The notes under the pieces: model-generated | Seen by the model: only the letters and a program-made list of their open reading frames with translations | Told to the model about the DNA's origin: nothing | Databases searched by the model: none | In this document: one piece after another, positions 23,086 to 34,664 of the stretch | Position numbering within the stretch: position 1 is the stretch's first letter | How the letters are laid out: every line of letters begins with the position of its first letter | NCBI RefSeq assembly: GCF_019399895.1 | Contig: NC_091876.1 | Coordinates: forward strand, 434,001 to 498,000 | DNA from: Cardiocondyla obscurior | Lineage: Eukaryota > Arthropoda > Insecta > Hymenoptera > Formicidae | Direction: 5' to 3' | DNA: 64,000 bases | Made by a program: the position numbers and the translations under genes

Positions 23086-25043
23086 ATGTCAGAGTTAGGA
23101 AAAGGTGCGGTAGAACGCGCAAGCACTATTAGCGAGTCAGTCGAGGCGGGTTTACGTTTCATCGGAATGTGGCCGCGTTGCGTATACGCGAATGTTAACT
23201 GGTGGACTTACATCGTGTCGGTGGCGATAGTACAATACTTCCAATATTCCTATGTTCTCGCGCATTTTGACATCAGCGACCTTTCGGTTTTTGTAGACGG
23301 GTTAAGTATTACATTGGGTTACAGCCTGTCGTTCCTTAAGCTGATCAATCTCTGGTTCAATCGTCGGTAAGATTATGAATAATGCGTAGACTCTCTGCTT
23401 AGACTACATCAGCGATCGATTATGCTCTTCGTGCCGTTTCAATTTACATTTCCGCCCGAATAATACGTTTCCGAAATATTCTGCAGAAAGTTGTACGTCA
23501 TTCTAAACACAATGGATAAAGATTGGAGCGACGGGATTGCAGTCTACTCGGATGTATCTATTATGATTAAGCACGCCAATTTATCTCGTCAATGCTCTAA
23601 CGTGATGATCACGACAAATGCGTTAGCCGTATTTTTTTACGTGATTGGCGGTCCTATACTCCGATCGATGATTCAAAAAGATAATCGCGAAAGTTCAACT
23701 CGAGAGCTGCCCATCAAGATGGAGTTCCCTTTTGAGGTCGACAAATCTCCGATTTTTGAATTGATATTGATAGCCCAATTTTTGCATGATTTATCGGTAG
23801 CTTGTGTCATCGCTATGTTGAACGCTTTACTCGTTACTCTGGTAAGATCTGACTGTATTTTACATTTGTAATTTAATCTAAACTCTATCAAAATTAACTT
23901 CGATTTCGTCGAATATATACATATAAAATAAATTATTGTTTTTGCATTACAGCCTTGCACTTATTTCTGAAGATGTTAACATATTAACGTATTGTTATAA
24001 TTTAATTTTTTTTCTCTCCGTTAAAACGAGGACTTTGATATAACATAGTTTAATCAGATATTTTTGTTCTTTTAATAATATTTATTTAATGTTAATAAAT
24101 ATTTTAATCTTTACTACAATTTTGTGCAATTTTTTTTTTTTGTAAAAATAACAACGATATTGATTTAATATATTTTTAAAGCTAAATGTGTTTTTCAGGT
24201 ATTACACGTAAGTGGGCAAATTGATATTATGCGGCAAGGCTTCAAAGAAATATCTACTAAGAATAATGCATCAAGATCTTCTCTAACCGTTATTAAAAAT
24301 TTAATCAATAGGCATCAGAAAATTATCGATTTGTCAGACAACATCGAAGATCTTTTTTCAAACATAGCATTGTTGCAATTTATCTGGAATACTTTAGTCA
24401 TTTGTTGCATAGGTTTTGTAATCGTAATAGTGAGTTATAATTTGGACATAATCTTTTTTTTTTTTTTATAAAGAAAACACAAATTTATGCTTAAACGCAT
24501 ATAAATTTTACTCTATATATATCGTACGCACATTGCAGTCTATCGGTACAGAAGAAGGTGCTACGATGATCACAAAATCTCTTATCTTTTACGTCGCAAT
24601 AACTCTCGAGGCGTTCGTTTTTTGCTACGCCGGAGAATATCTCAGCGCTAAGGTCAGCGAAAGGGAGCGTAATGGTAGCGTCGTAGAATTATTAAAATTA
24701 AACATTTACTTACCAGGAAGGTGCGATTAATCGTGCTCGTTCGCTGTTGCAGAGTAAATCCATCAGTGATGCTGCGTACGAGTGTTTCTGGTACGATCTA
24801 ACACCCAGCGAGTGTCGGGTCTTGATGTTCCTCATGCTGAGATCGCAGAAACGATTGACCATCACTGCGGGTAAAATAACCGATCTATCCTTGGAAGGTT
24901 TTACTACGGTGAATATGTTTAAATCTGAAAGTTTAAAAAAATGTAAAATTACAAAGTTGAAACCAAAATTTTTATGCGTTTATTTGCTACAGATTATGAA
25001 ATCGTCCGCGTCGTATATATCGGTTTTAAGCGCATTATATTGA
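23086..25043 (+). CDS. Odorant receptor 5 of the array (7tm_6 family)
   Basis: Exons 23086-23366, 23487-23841, 24199-24429, 24539-24652, 24753-24908 and 24993-25043 give 395 residues. It belongs to the OR5/6/7 group: VEAGLRFIGMWPR, VQYFQYSYVLAHFDISDLS, LNTMDKDWSDG, IKMEFPFEVDKSPIFE, LHVSGQIDIMRQ, CYAGEYLSAK, RSQKRLTITAGKITDLSLEG, ending VLSALY. The exon 4 donor is weak (GTCAGC). Intron 5 is 84 bp, a multiple of three, and has no stop in frame, so retention would add 28 residues without breaking the frame. Intact; ligand unknown. Confidence 0.93.
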
Positions 25044-25848
25044 GAAAAAAATGAAGAGTTGCGTTCGAGTATAAAGGTGAGAATACTCTTCTAAAATTAA
25101 GTATTTTATTTGTTTTATTTCTTTACATTAATAAGAAATGCATATTTTCTAAAGAAATAGACACTCTAATTTCTGTACGTTATGACAAAAATAAGCTTAG
25201 CGAAATGATTGATTCTGTTGAACGGAATCACGATACATACTTATTATAAATGTTAATACAAGAAATGTCGCAAAGTTTGTATCCACCTATTTTATAGAGG
25301 TTTAATTTTTTAATAATATAATAAAAGATCTTATTTGTGTAAAATAATATTGTTACCGAGAGTAATCTAGATTTCACGAGTATTTAAACACCGAGCGTTC
25401 ATCACTTTCTCTTTCCATTTTGCCTTAATCTCCTGCCTGCAGCTTGACATGTTTTTTTTTTTTTTAATATGCATGTTTTTTGTCTTATGTAGAGACTGTT
25501 AGACAGTAGGAATAATTTTCTCTTTGCATTTAGAAATTTTTATTTCTTCGAGTAATTTTAGAGAAGTAAGTAGAGACTATTTGTTTTCTTTTTCTTTTTT
25601 TTTGTTTTTTTTTTTTTTTTATTTGGGAAGCTTTTAAGTTCTCAAGAAATAATAAGATTGTAATAACCGTGGCGCGTAATTACATATAACTGCAATTGAT
25701 CGACGAAGGACTTGCGCATTATCGTCTACCCCCACGATTCTTCAAAGAACGACGGGTCACATCGCGCGTTTTACAAAGTTTATGCGCGCTACGGTGCATT
25801 GACATTTCGGTAGCTATCAGTTTGTAGTCTTATAATTGTCGCAAAACG
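25044..25848. other. Spacer between odorant receptors 5 and 6
   Basis: AT-rich with long T-rich tracts near 25450 and 25587-25620. The last ~170 bp before OR6 is more mixed in composition and probably carries its promoter. No gene is seen. Confidence 0.45.
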
Positions 25849-27784
25849 ATGAAGCGTACCAGTACCATCAGCCGTCCTGTTGAAATCGGCCTACGCTTCA
25901 TCGGTATGTGGCCGGATTCGACTTACGCGACTCTTTATTGGTTAATTTACATGGCAACAATGGTGTTAGTGCAATATTATCAGTACGCGTACGTCCTCAC
26001 GCACTTTGACCTAAGCGATATCTCGCTTCTCATGGACTGTCTTGGTCTTACTCTTGCGTACACCCTCGCCTTCCTCAAGCTCTTAGCTTTATGGTGGAAT
26101 CGCCGGTAAGAAGTATTTTGTTGCAAACGTAATTAACAAATAATAGTGAATAATAAAATAATAGAATTACTGTTATTTAATAATTTCGATAAAATCAAGG
26201 AAGGACCGGGTTTATCATTAGTATTTATATATTAGATAAAATTAAGTAGTTGCCATTTTTTTTTTTTTTTAATGTGAAAAGAAATGTATCAACATGCACA
26301 ATACTCGATATATAAGCTGCTTCCTGCAGGACATTTTATTATATTGTAAAAGCGATGGATCAAGACTGGAAAGAGTGCGTTATCAATGACTCGTACGAGT
26401 CCGCGATGATGGCCGTAGCGGATTTATCACGTCGTTGCTCTAACGTGATGATCAGCATTAACGCGTTAGCTGCGTTTTTTCTATCAATCGGCGAACATAT
26501 GCTTCAGTCAATGGGCAACGTCGATGGAGTTGACAATAATTCGCGAGAGCTCCCTATAAAGATGGAATTTCCTTTTGACGTCAGTGAATCACCCATTTTT
26601 GAATGCTTTTTATTCGGACAATTCTTTTACGAATTGGTGTTAGCTTCTATAGTTGGTATGATGAACGCATTACTCGTCTCGTTGGTGAGTCCGACGCGAC
26701 TCTGCGAGCTTGATTTTTTGTACTTTTTGTAATAATTAAAATGTATCTTTTTTGTACGTTTTCTTTACTGCTTATAATTACAATAGTGTTGAGCACACGG
26801 TTTGATATGATTATTTTAATTAATTTCATAATATTTCATAATATAAGACAAGTTACACTTTTGAAATTCAACTATATTATATTTATAGATACTTCACGTA
26901 AGCGGTCAAATAGATATTATGCGACAAAATATAAATGAAATTTCCAACGCTAAATACAACCCCAGCACATCTTTAGCCGTTATCAAAAATCTTATTTGCA
27001 AACATCAAAAGATTATTACTCTATCAGAACATATTGAACACTTGTATACTTATATCGCATTAATGCAACTTTTATGGAATACTTTAGTTATATGCTGCAC
27101 TGGCTTTGTGATTGTAATTGTAAGTAACGATCGTATCGGTTGCTCCGCGCTTTTTACAACAATTATGCTTTCATCATTGTTTTATTGCAGACTATTGGTA
27201 CCGACGATAGTGGAACAACTTCTATCAAATCTGTGAGTTTTTATATAGCAATTACTTTAGAAGTTTTTATACTCTGTTTTGCAGGAGAATTTTTAAGTGC
27301 TAAGGTTTGTGAAGAACATATTTCTCACTATAATTATCCGTGTTAATATATTGTTAACAACAATATAAAAAGTAATTATATTTTTATTTAAAGAAACGTT
27401 AATATATGTTCCAATTGATAAAAAACGCTTTTTAGTTTGTCGATCGTTATCTACTGTGATTGTTCATGAGTTTTCAAATTAAACGTGCTTAATTTTTAGA
27501 GCAGGTCAATTAGCGATGCAATATATGAATCACTTTGGTACGACATGCCTCCGACGAGTAGTCGAATTTTATTGTTTGTAATATTAAGGTCGCAAAAACG
27601 ATTGACAATCACCGCAGGAAAAGTCGTCGATTTGACTTTGGAAGGATTTACAAGCGTAATTTATTATATTTTATTATAAATATATTCTTTAGCATGTTGA
27701 GTCACCTATTTCTTAGTTTGTACAAATTTTTAGATTATGAAGGCATCAGCTTCTTACGTTTCTGTATTAAATGCAATGTATTAG
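25849..27784 (+). CDS. Odorant receptor 6 of the array (7tm_6 family)
   Basis: Exons 25849-26105, 26330-26684, 26889-27119, 27191-27304, 27500-27655 and 27734-27784 give 387 residues. It has the group signatures VEIGLRFIGMWPDS, VQYYQYAYVLTHFDLSDIS, KAMDQDWKECVINDSYES, IKMEFPFDVSESPIFECFLF, LHVSGQIDIMRQNINEI, CFAGEFLSAK and RSQKRLTITAGKVVDLTLEG, ending VLNAMY. Its closest relative here is OR7 (shared NDSYxS, GEFLSAK and VLNAM). The exon 4 donor GTTTGT is far from consensus. Intron 5 is only 78 bp. Intact; ligand unknown. Confidence 0.93.
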
Positions 27785-28609
27785 GTTTAAAATAATGTTC
27801 ATCGATTGTTATATGTGCATATTCAGAGTTACTTCGACTACAATAATTTTAATATAATTGTTATTCTCGCGTAATCGAACACAAATTTTTTACGAGGCAC
27901 AAGATTACTTCAACAAAAATTATATTGTATAAAATTAGAGAATAATTTATTTTTCCATGGTAATTAGTTTCATATTTTTTATATAAATGTTAATTTTTAA
28001 TATATTAATTATTTAATTAATTTTAATACATTGCTAATGAAAATTTACAGGTGTAAAGAAGAAGATATACACTTGAAAATAATATCAAAAGACTCGACCA
28101 CGCTAATGATAGATAAATCTTTTGTTCAAAATTTTCGTTGTTAAATTCATAAAATTTTTTACTTATTACTCGTTAAGAATACAAATTTAATGATCTCATA
28201 AATATATTGTATAAAAACTAATTTTTGTTGAATATACCCTAGCAACACGATACGTTGGTTATTGACTAAATGTATGAGAATACATTGACTAATATTTCCC
28301 AATATAAAATCGATATTGGTCGTGAAATAAACGGTGGGGTACAGGTAACGACGTTGCGTTCCAATAACTACACGCGCCGCGTTTGTAATCGATGGACAAT
28401 GTCACGCATACGCAAACCCAGAGGGTGTTTCAAAGATGAACAGAATCTTTCACGTTTCTGATTTTTCGTTCGTTACGAGTTATTGATCGTTGAATGTCTA
28501 AAGTTCGTTCGTTTGTGCAATGTGCAACGTTGCGCCAATGTATCGTGCTCCCAGGGGTTAATATCGTTGAAATAACTTACACTTTCACATTTTTACAAAT
28601 GTCGTTAGT
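27785..28609. other. OR6 3' flank and spacer
   Basis: AT-rich until about 28250, then more mixed composition from 28250 to 28560. A 63-codon open frame at 28270-28461 has no recognisable relative and is not called. Confidence 0.4.
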
Positions 28610-28760
28610 ATGTTAGAAAAATACGGGACGAAAATCTACTATTTTCTTGGAGACCCTGTACCTGGAGGGCTTTTGGTTTCGCTTGACGTAAAAATAGACA
28701 ACGTAAGAGAGTACGTAAAGGAAAAGCAAAGAGAGTTGGTAGAATTACTCGACAAAAACG
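28610..28760 (+). other. Unassigned coding-like exon with splice donor
   Basis: An ATG at 28610 starts a 50-codon stretch that ends exactly at a good donor (AACG/GTACGT at 28761). Without splicing a stop follows two codons later. The peptide is balanced and soluble-looking: IYYFLGDPVPGGLLVSLDVK and then a charged helix-like end (VREYVKEKQRELVELLDK). I do not recognise the family. It shows no resemblance to odorant receptors and no downstream partner exon was found before OR7. It may be the first exon of a gene that skips over OR7, a relic, or chance. Confidence 0.35.
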
Positions 28761-29274
28761 GTACGTAAAATTCACCTTGTAATAAATGTGGATATCGTGT
28801 TTTTATCAGATACTACAAACATATTTAATAGCTATAATAAACTTGCTTTTTTTCCACATTTCGTGGTTTCGTGACAGACATCAACGTTTTTTTTACCAAG
28901 ACTTAATGCAAATTTTTTTTTTGGTGGATATAGATAAAATTGTCCCTTAAAAGAGAAATATACAGTTCCAAAGCGATTATCTATCACCGCGCAATATTAA
29001 AGTGTTTATTAATTCAAAGGTAGAGCGGGGCATAATAGCATATCTTTTTTTTTTTTTTTTTAATCGGTACAGCTATACACTCTCATTATCTAATACGACG
29101 AGAAAACTCTCGAAAAGTAATTATAATTGATTCTCAGTAGCTTGAGTTTATTTTGCTGCGATTATTGAGTGCTTTAACCACCGTGTGGAACATATTAAAT
29201 GACGTGCACGTGCTTTTCACGTACTAAACTTTCCGTATTCGTCGATTAAAACATTCGGAAGTGAATAAAGAGCA
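28761..29274. other. Spacer upstream of odorant receptor 7
   Basis: AT-rich, with a T20 tract at about 29044-29061 and more mixed sequence in the last ~170 bp, which probably carries the OR7 promoter. No gene is seen. Confidence 0.4.
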
Positions 29275-31739
29275 ATGACACGTACAAATACCATTAGTTT
29301 TTCAGTCGAAGTCGGTCTCCGTTTTATTGGTATGTGGCCGGATTCGGCTTTTCCAAATCTTTACTGGGGTGCCTATATGACCACGCTAATAACCGTGCAA
29401 TATTATCAATATGCTTACATATTTGAACATTTTGATATAAATAATCTTTGGCTTCTAATGGATTGTCTCAGTCTTACCTTGGCATATAGTCACATTGTTC
29501 TCAAGCTCCTTGTCCTGATGTATAATCGTCGGTAAGATTCTTTTATGTAAAAACGTAAAATGTATCTACTTTTTATATTAATGCAATTACTAATCAATAG
29601 ACACGGCTGTATCCCGCACTAACGACAAATGTATGTATACATATACGCGCGGCGAGATCAATCGTGTAATTTTACGCGAGTCGCCGAGTTGGCAACTTTT
29701 GCTTTTTGTTAAAATATTTTTTTTATCGTTACAATTCTATTTATTTATTAATATTACGTAATTTTGATTAGTTAAATATGTCGCGATATATGTATGTACC
29801 CTGAAAAGCAGATATCGCGTTTACTGCGGCTAGCCTACATAACCTTGACGTGGGGTGCGTTGATCCTCACACGAAACCCATAGTTGATACACCGCGAAGC
29901 GCGGGCCGCTGAGAACCACCGAGAATTGAGAGAGAGAACAGTCTCACTACCTTCGGACATCCTCTCCCGTCTTCTCGATCACCACCCTTCGGGCCCGGCC
30001 CAAGGTGTATTAACTAACTATGGGTTTCGTGTGAGAATCGACGCACATTACGATAATGTCATACACTAACCACCGTCGCCGTGGCAAATGCCACATCTAC
30101 TTTTCAGGGTACACATACATTATCGTTTATTAAATATAATCTGATATAAGAAGAAAATTTTATAATTAATTACACATAAAGAACTGTTTTGCAGAATAAT
30201 TTATTTTATGGTGAGAGCGATAGTTGAAGATTGGAATGAAAGCCTGGCTAATGATTCGTATAAAAGCACGATGACAAATATGGCAGATATATCTCGCCGT
30301 TTTTCTAATACAATGTTCTGTGCGTATATATGTTGTGCTTTCTTTATGTCAATCGGCGGATATGTGCTTCAAGCGATGAGTGAAGCGAACGAGCCTGATA
30401 ATAATAAATCTCGAGAACTTCCCATAAAAATGGCATACCCTTTTGATACTAGCAAATCACCGATTTTCGAGTGTTTTTTAATCGAACAGTTCCTTTATGA
30501 TATGGTGTTGGCTCTTTTGGTTGGTTTGGTTAATGCATTACTTGTTGCGTTGGTAAGTATATACAAGATTCACAGTAAAATTAAGCAACTTTAATGAATA
30601 TTATGTCACTATAGTATGATTGATTTGAATTAATTTCAATTCATAGTATTTATTATTTTAGCCCTTATGTTAAGAATCAAATTTACATTTTATTTTATTT
30701 AACCAACATTATATACGTATCTTGTTGCAAAGATAAAAATTAAATTACATAATATATGTATATGTAACTTATACATATGAAATTATTATCTTTATGTTAA
30801 TTTAGAATTGATCTGATGTTAATAGATTCTTCATGTGAGCGGTCAGATTGATATTATGCAGCAGGACTTACTCGAAATTTATAATAAAAAATACGATCCC
30901 AGTACATTTCTACTTCTCATGAAAGATTTCATTTGCAAGCATCAAAAGATTATCACTTATTCAGAAAATATCGAGAGTTTATTTACTGTAATTGCACTTA
31001 TGCAAGTTCTGTGGAATACATTAGTTATGTGTTCCTCAGGTTTTGTGATTGTAACTGTAAGTAACGTTGATTATTTCTTAAAATTTTGAATAATAATATT
31101 CTTTTTTTCATTTTTATGCAGATCATTAGTTCTGGGGAAAATACATCAACTTTGGTCAAGCCCTTGATTTTCTACACATTAATAACTCTGGAAGTTTTTG
31201 TATACTGTTACGCAGGGGAATTTTTAAGTGCAAAGGTATGCCAATCGAATCTTTAATTTTTTAAAAAATATTGTTGTAAATGTACATACACATTTTTATG
31301 TGTCACATTTTACATTTTAAAGTTATTTTTATTATTAAAAAATTTTGAAATAAAAAAATAATCTTTAATTATAAAAAATAATTTCAAATATGTTGTTTTA
31401 CTTTGTATGTTTCAAGTGGTTTAATTGATTCACAGAGTAAAGCGATCGGTGATGCAATATATGAATCACTTTGGTATAATCTGCCACCAAGTGACTGTTG
31501 CATTATATTAATTATGATGTTAAGGTGTCAGAAACGATTGACGCTTACTGCGGGAAAAGTTGTTGACTTAAATCTAGAAGGATTCACAAGCGTAAGAAAT
31601 ATTATCTTATAAATATTTTTTATTTTATTATTATTATTATTCTTGGATGTCCTAAGTTATCAATTTCTTAATTTGTATAATTTTTTAGGTTGTAAAGGCA
31701 TCAGCTTCTTACGTGTCTGTATTAAACGCAATGTCTTGA
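29275..31739 (+). CDS. Odorant receptor 7 of the array (7tm_6 family)
   Basis: Exons 29275-29531, 30195-30552, 30826-31056, 31122-31235, 31436-31591 and 31689-31739 give 388 residues. Signatures are VEVGLRFIGMWPDS, VQYYQYAYIFEHFDINNLW, AIVEDWNESLANDSYKS, IKMAYPFDTSKSPIFECFL, LHVSGQIDIMQQ, CYAGEFLSAK and CQKRLTLTAGKVVDLNLEG, ending VLNAMS, where the other copies end in Y. It is the last receptor of the array. Intron 1 is long (663 bp) because it carries a terminal-inverted-repeat element at 29795-30112. Intact; ligand unknown. Confidence 0.92.
29795..30112. mobile_element. Non-autonomous terminal-inverted-repeat element (MITE-like) in OR7 intron 1
   Basis: The ends match as inverted repeats: GTACCCTGAAAAGCAGAT at the left and ATCTACTTTTCAGGGTAC at the right. 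A second, inner inverted pair includes CTCACACGAAACCCATAGTT (about 29868-29887) and its complement AACTATGGGTTTCGTGTGAG (about 30016-30035). The interior is much richer in GC than the surrounding intron. It has no transposase frame and lies wholly within the intron, so OR7 coding is untouched. The superfamily is not recognised. Confidence 0.7.
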
Positions 31740-32485
31740 ATTCAGAATAATGAATTGATGATCAATTCTCTTAGCCATAACAATTTCGTTAAATAATCGT
31801 TATTTTTATTGTTATACTAGATATCACAAAGCGCGTGCTTCTACCGTATTATTAACTGTTCGTTATTTTTTTATTTCTTTTTTTTTCTCAAGAAAGCTGT
31901 CTCACATTCAATTATTTTTGGCGACAAACTTATACCGATGTACTTTAGCACCTTTTGTTTCTTTAAATATAATTTAAATTACATTCGGACGTATATTATA
32001 TTATTTACTTTAATTACTACTTCCACGGCACTAAATGAGCCAAACGACAGAACGTACGATTAGCTAATTGTAAGCTACACGGAACAGTTTATTATTAAAT
32101 ATTATTTAATTGATTGTAATGTATCTTTGAATAACATTAGAAGAAACCATGCTCGCACAGTTTATCAAAAGATCGTGCGCGTCATTATATTTGGGAACAA
32201 TAATTAATTATAATTTCTTTAAGGTGATAACAGCTGAGTGATTCACTTACATTTGTAGCTTTCGGTTAGGTTGAGGTAGGTTATTTTCTGGCCGTCCGTC
32301 TTTCCTTCCTTCCTTCCTTCCTTCCTTTCTTCTTTCCTACCCTCCTTCCATGGCAGTTTCTGGATTATCCCAAGGTGTTGTAGCATTTGACATCACTCGA
32401 CACTGTATTACCCTGCTCTGCTTTTGTTCATAATCACTATCACTAATTACTGGCACTATCACTCGAGAGACGAATGACCGAAAGA
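31740..32485. other. OR7 3' flank and spacer with a (TTCC)n tract
   Basis: AT-rich with no clear gene. A TTCC microsatellite lies at about 32301-32337. On the minus strand, leading away from the inverted repeat, an 18-codon frame (32393-32337) starts MSNATTPWDNPETAMEGG. It is too short to call but is the only coding-like stretch there. Confidence 0.4.
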
Positions 32486-33686
32486 CCGCGATACGAAATG
32501 TTCTTCACGCACTTTATTAAAAGTTATTACTTGCCCGAAACGGGATGAGAATCCCAGCCGCGACAAAGAAGGTGCAACGGGCGAGCCGCGAGGTGCGGAT
32601 CTCACACTTTGACAATGACGGTTGCCGGAACGGAACCTGCCGAAAGAAATAGTAATGGGAGCGTCCGGTCGGAAATGCCCGAGTAATAAATACGCGGAGT
32701 AACACAACGTCGAACGCTCCGTGCACGCAGCGCCCACTAGATAACATTGTCGTTCCGAAGCACTTTTTCGAAGTATGAAACAGAGCACAAAACGACGAGT
32801 GGGATAACTCAGGCGTACGGAAAATGATTGTCTGTTCCCGAGTCGACAGCGTCGACACTTATTCGTATGCGAGACTATGCTATCCGCGGTCAAAAATACG
32901 CGAAATTGCGAAGCGCACAAGGACACGTCCGCACACACGAGGCTCCGTAAACAGACTTAGAGTCCCTAGCGCGCCGACCAATCACAGCGCTCCATAGATC
33001 GCCTGACCGCGAGCTCGCAATGAGACTACTCGTTCCACTACGCCTAACGGATACGCCGGCCGCGAGGAAAGCATTGGATTTCGAGACGGATATCGAGACA
33101 TCTGCGTGTGTTCTTGTGTCTCGTTTCGTTTTGTAAATCGCAGTGGAACGAGTAGGCCCGTTGCGAGCTTGCCCTCAGGCGATCTATGGAGCGCTGTGAT
33201 TGGTCGGCGCGCTAGAGACTCTAAGTCTGTTTGCGGAGCCTCGTGTGTGCGGACGTGTCCTTGTGCGCTCCGCAATTTCGCGTATTTTTGACCGCGGATA
33301 GCATAGTCTCGCATACGAGTAAGTGTCGACGCTGTCGACTCGGGAACAGACAATCATTTTCCGTACGCCTGAGTTATCTCACTCGTCGTTTTGTGCTCTG
33401 TTCCGTACTTCGAAAAAGTGCTTCGGAACGACAATGTTATCTAGTGGGCGCTGCGTGCACGGAGCGTTCGACGTTGTGTTACTCCGCGTATTTATTACTC
33501 GGGCATTTCCGACCGGACGCTCCCATTACTATTTCTTTCGGCAGGTTCCGTTCCGGCAACCGTCATTGTCAAAGTGTGAGATCCGTCTTTTTCGTCGCGG
33601 CCGGGATTCTCATCTCGTTTCGGGCAAGTGACTTTTTGAGGAACTTAAGAAAGATAAAGTGCGCGGGGGAACATTTCGTATCGCGG
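32486..33686. repeat. GC-rich inverted repeat (~0.55 kb arms, ~106 bp loop)
   Basis: The left arm 32486-33037 is the reverse complement of the right arm 33144-33686. The inner ~400 bp (32604-33010 against 33170-33585) differs at roughly ten positions, about 97% identity by eye. The left arm has a ~25 bp insertion near 32570-32595, and the outer ends diverge. Each arm holds an inverted CCAAT box (GATTGGTC) in a very GC-rich setting. The plus-strand gene at 33866 starts 180 bp after the right arm, so that arm probably includes its promoter or 5' leader. Long open frames in the arms reflect base composition and are not called as genes. Confidence 0.85.
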
Positions 33687-33865
33687 CCCGTCTCGTTCGT
33701 TGTTTGTCGCAACTTTTCAAACGTCGTTTATTCCGCTGACGAGAACTGATCGAGGAAAAAGAAGTGACCTTGCTTTACATCGTAGCCAATTTTCTGTGTC
33801 GAGATCGTGGATTTGACGGACGGGAGTGTCGTGAACTATTCCGCGAGTTACTTGTGCGCGGAAGG

Positions 33866-34104
33866 ATGACTCGTCACGTCCCAACTGAGAGGAGGAACAG
33901 GCCTGAAATGGGCAGCCTGCATCGGCGGAGCAACTCTAGGTAAGCATTAATATCTCCAATAAAATCTTTATTAAAAAAAAAATCTTTACTTTTTTTTATT
34001 AATTTTTGTTAAATAATGTAGGTACATGTCGAAATTAATATATTTCTTTTTGTGTTACAGTCACCAGCAGAATACTCCAACTCCGCTGAATCTCATGCAG
34101 ATTG
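33866..34104 (+). CDS. First two coding exons of an unrecognised plus-strand gene
   Basis: The ATG at 33866 opens exon 33866-33939 (MTRHVPTERRNRPEMGSLHR...), spliced GT-AG and in phase to 34061-34104 (QQNTPTPLNLMQIG). That exon ends at a consensus donor (ATTG/GTAAGT). The peptide is polar, arginine- and serine-rich and looks disordered. An alternative start is the Met before GSLHR. The upstream 150 bp is GC-rich leader. No later exon is visible on this strand in the remaining 30 kb, which is filled by minus-strand aminopeptidase genes. The gene may therefore continue beyond the window, with the cluster in its intron. I do not recognise the family. Confidence 0.5.
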
Positions 34105-34664
34105 GTAAGTGACATGATTTTTTTTCATAGTTTGCGATTAGACCTTTTGAACCGGCAAGCAATTGTTATAATTAATTAATGTCCTTAAATATGTGTAATG
34201 AGGTACGCTATCTTTTGATAAACTGGGCGCATGGTTTCTTCTAGTTTCTTAAAAAGTATCTTTTCATACAATTATGATCAGACAGGACAGAATTGTCAGT
34301 GCAACATGATCCTTTATAATTTCTCGTTATAACGTTATTAATTTATCGATTATTCGTTGGATTTATAAATTCATTTGTAATGCAGCCAATTAAGTTAATA
34401 GAAAAGTAAAAGAGATCAAAGATTGTTCACAGTTGTTGTTCCAAACGTTTATTTTACATTTATTTGCTTAATTACTCAATGAAAAATACATTTATTTATA
34501 TATTTTGTACATTTAATATTAAAATACTGTATAATAAAGATATGTTTTATTAATTGTTAAAAAAATAACAAATAAGTTAAATTTTTTTTTTTTTTTTTTT
34601 TTTTTGCGCAATAAAAAGAAAAACTAAAAAATAATTTATCTAATGTTTAGTGGTTAAATATATT
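34105..34664. other. Spacer before the 3' end of the three-unit aminopeptidase gene
   Basis: AT-rich, with a T25 tract at about 34580-34605. It is either intron of the plus-strand gene or intergenic, and contains the 3' UTR of the minus-strand aminopeptidase gene. No exon is seen. Confidence 0.4.

Noticed and set aside
28270..28461. 63-codon plus-strand frame in the OR6-OR7 spacer
   Set aside because: No recognisable family and no splice context.
32459..33749. Long open frames in both arms of the inverted repeat (up to 172 codons)
   Set aside because: They mirror each other, contain no known domain, overlap several other open frames in the same GC-rich DNA, and are best explained by base composition.
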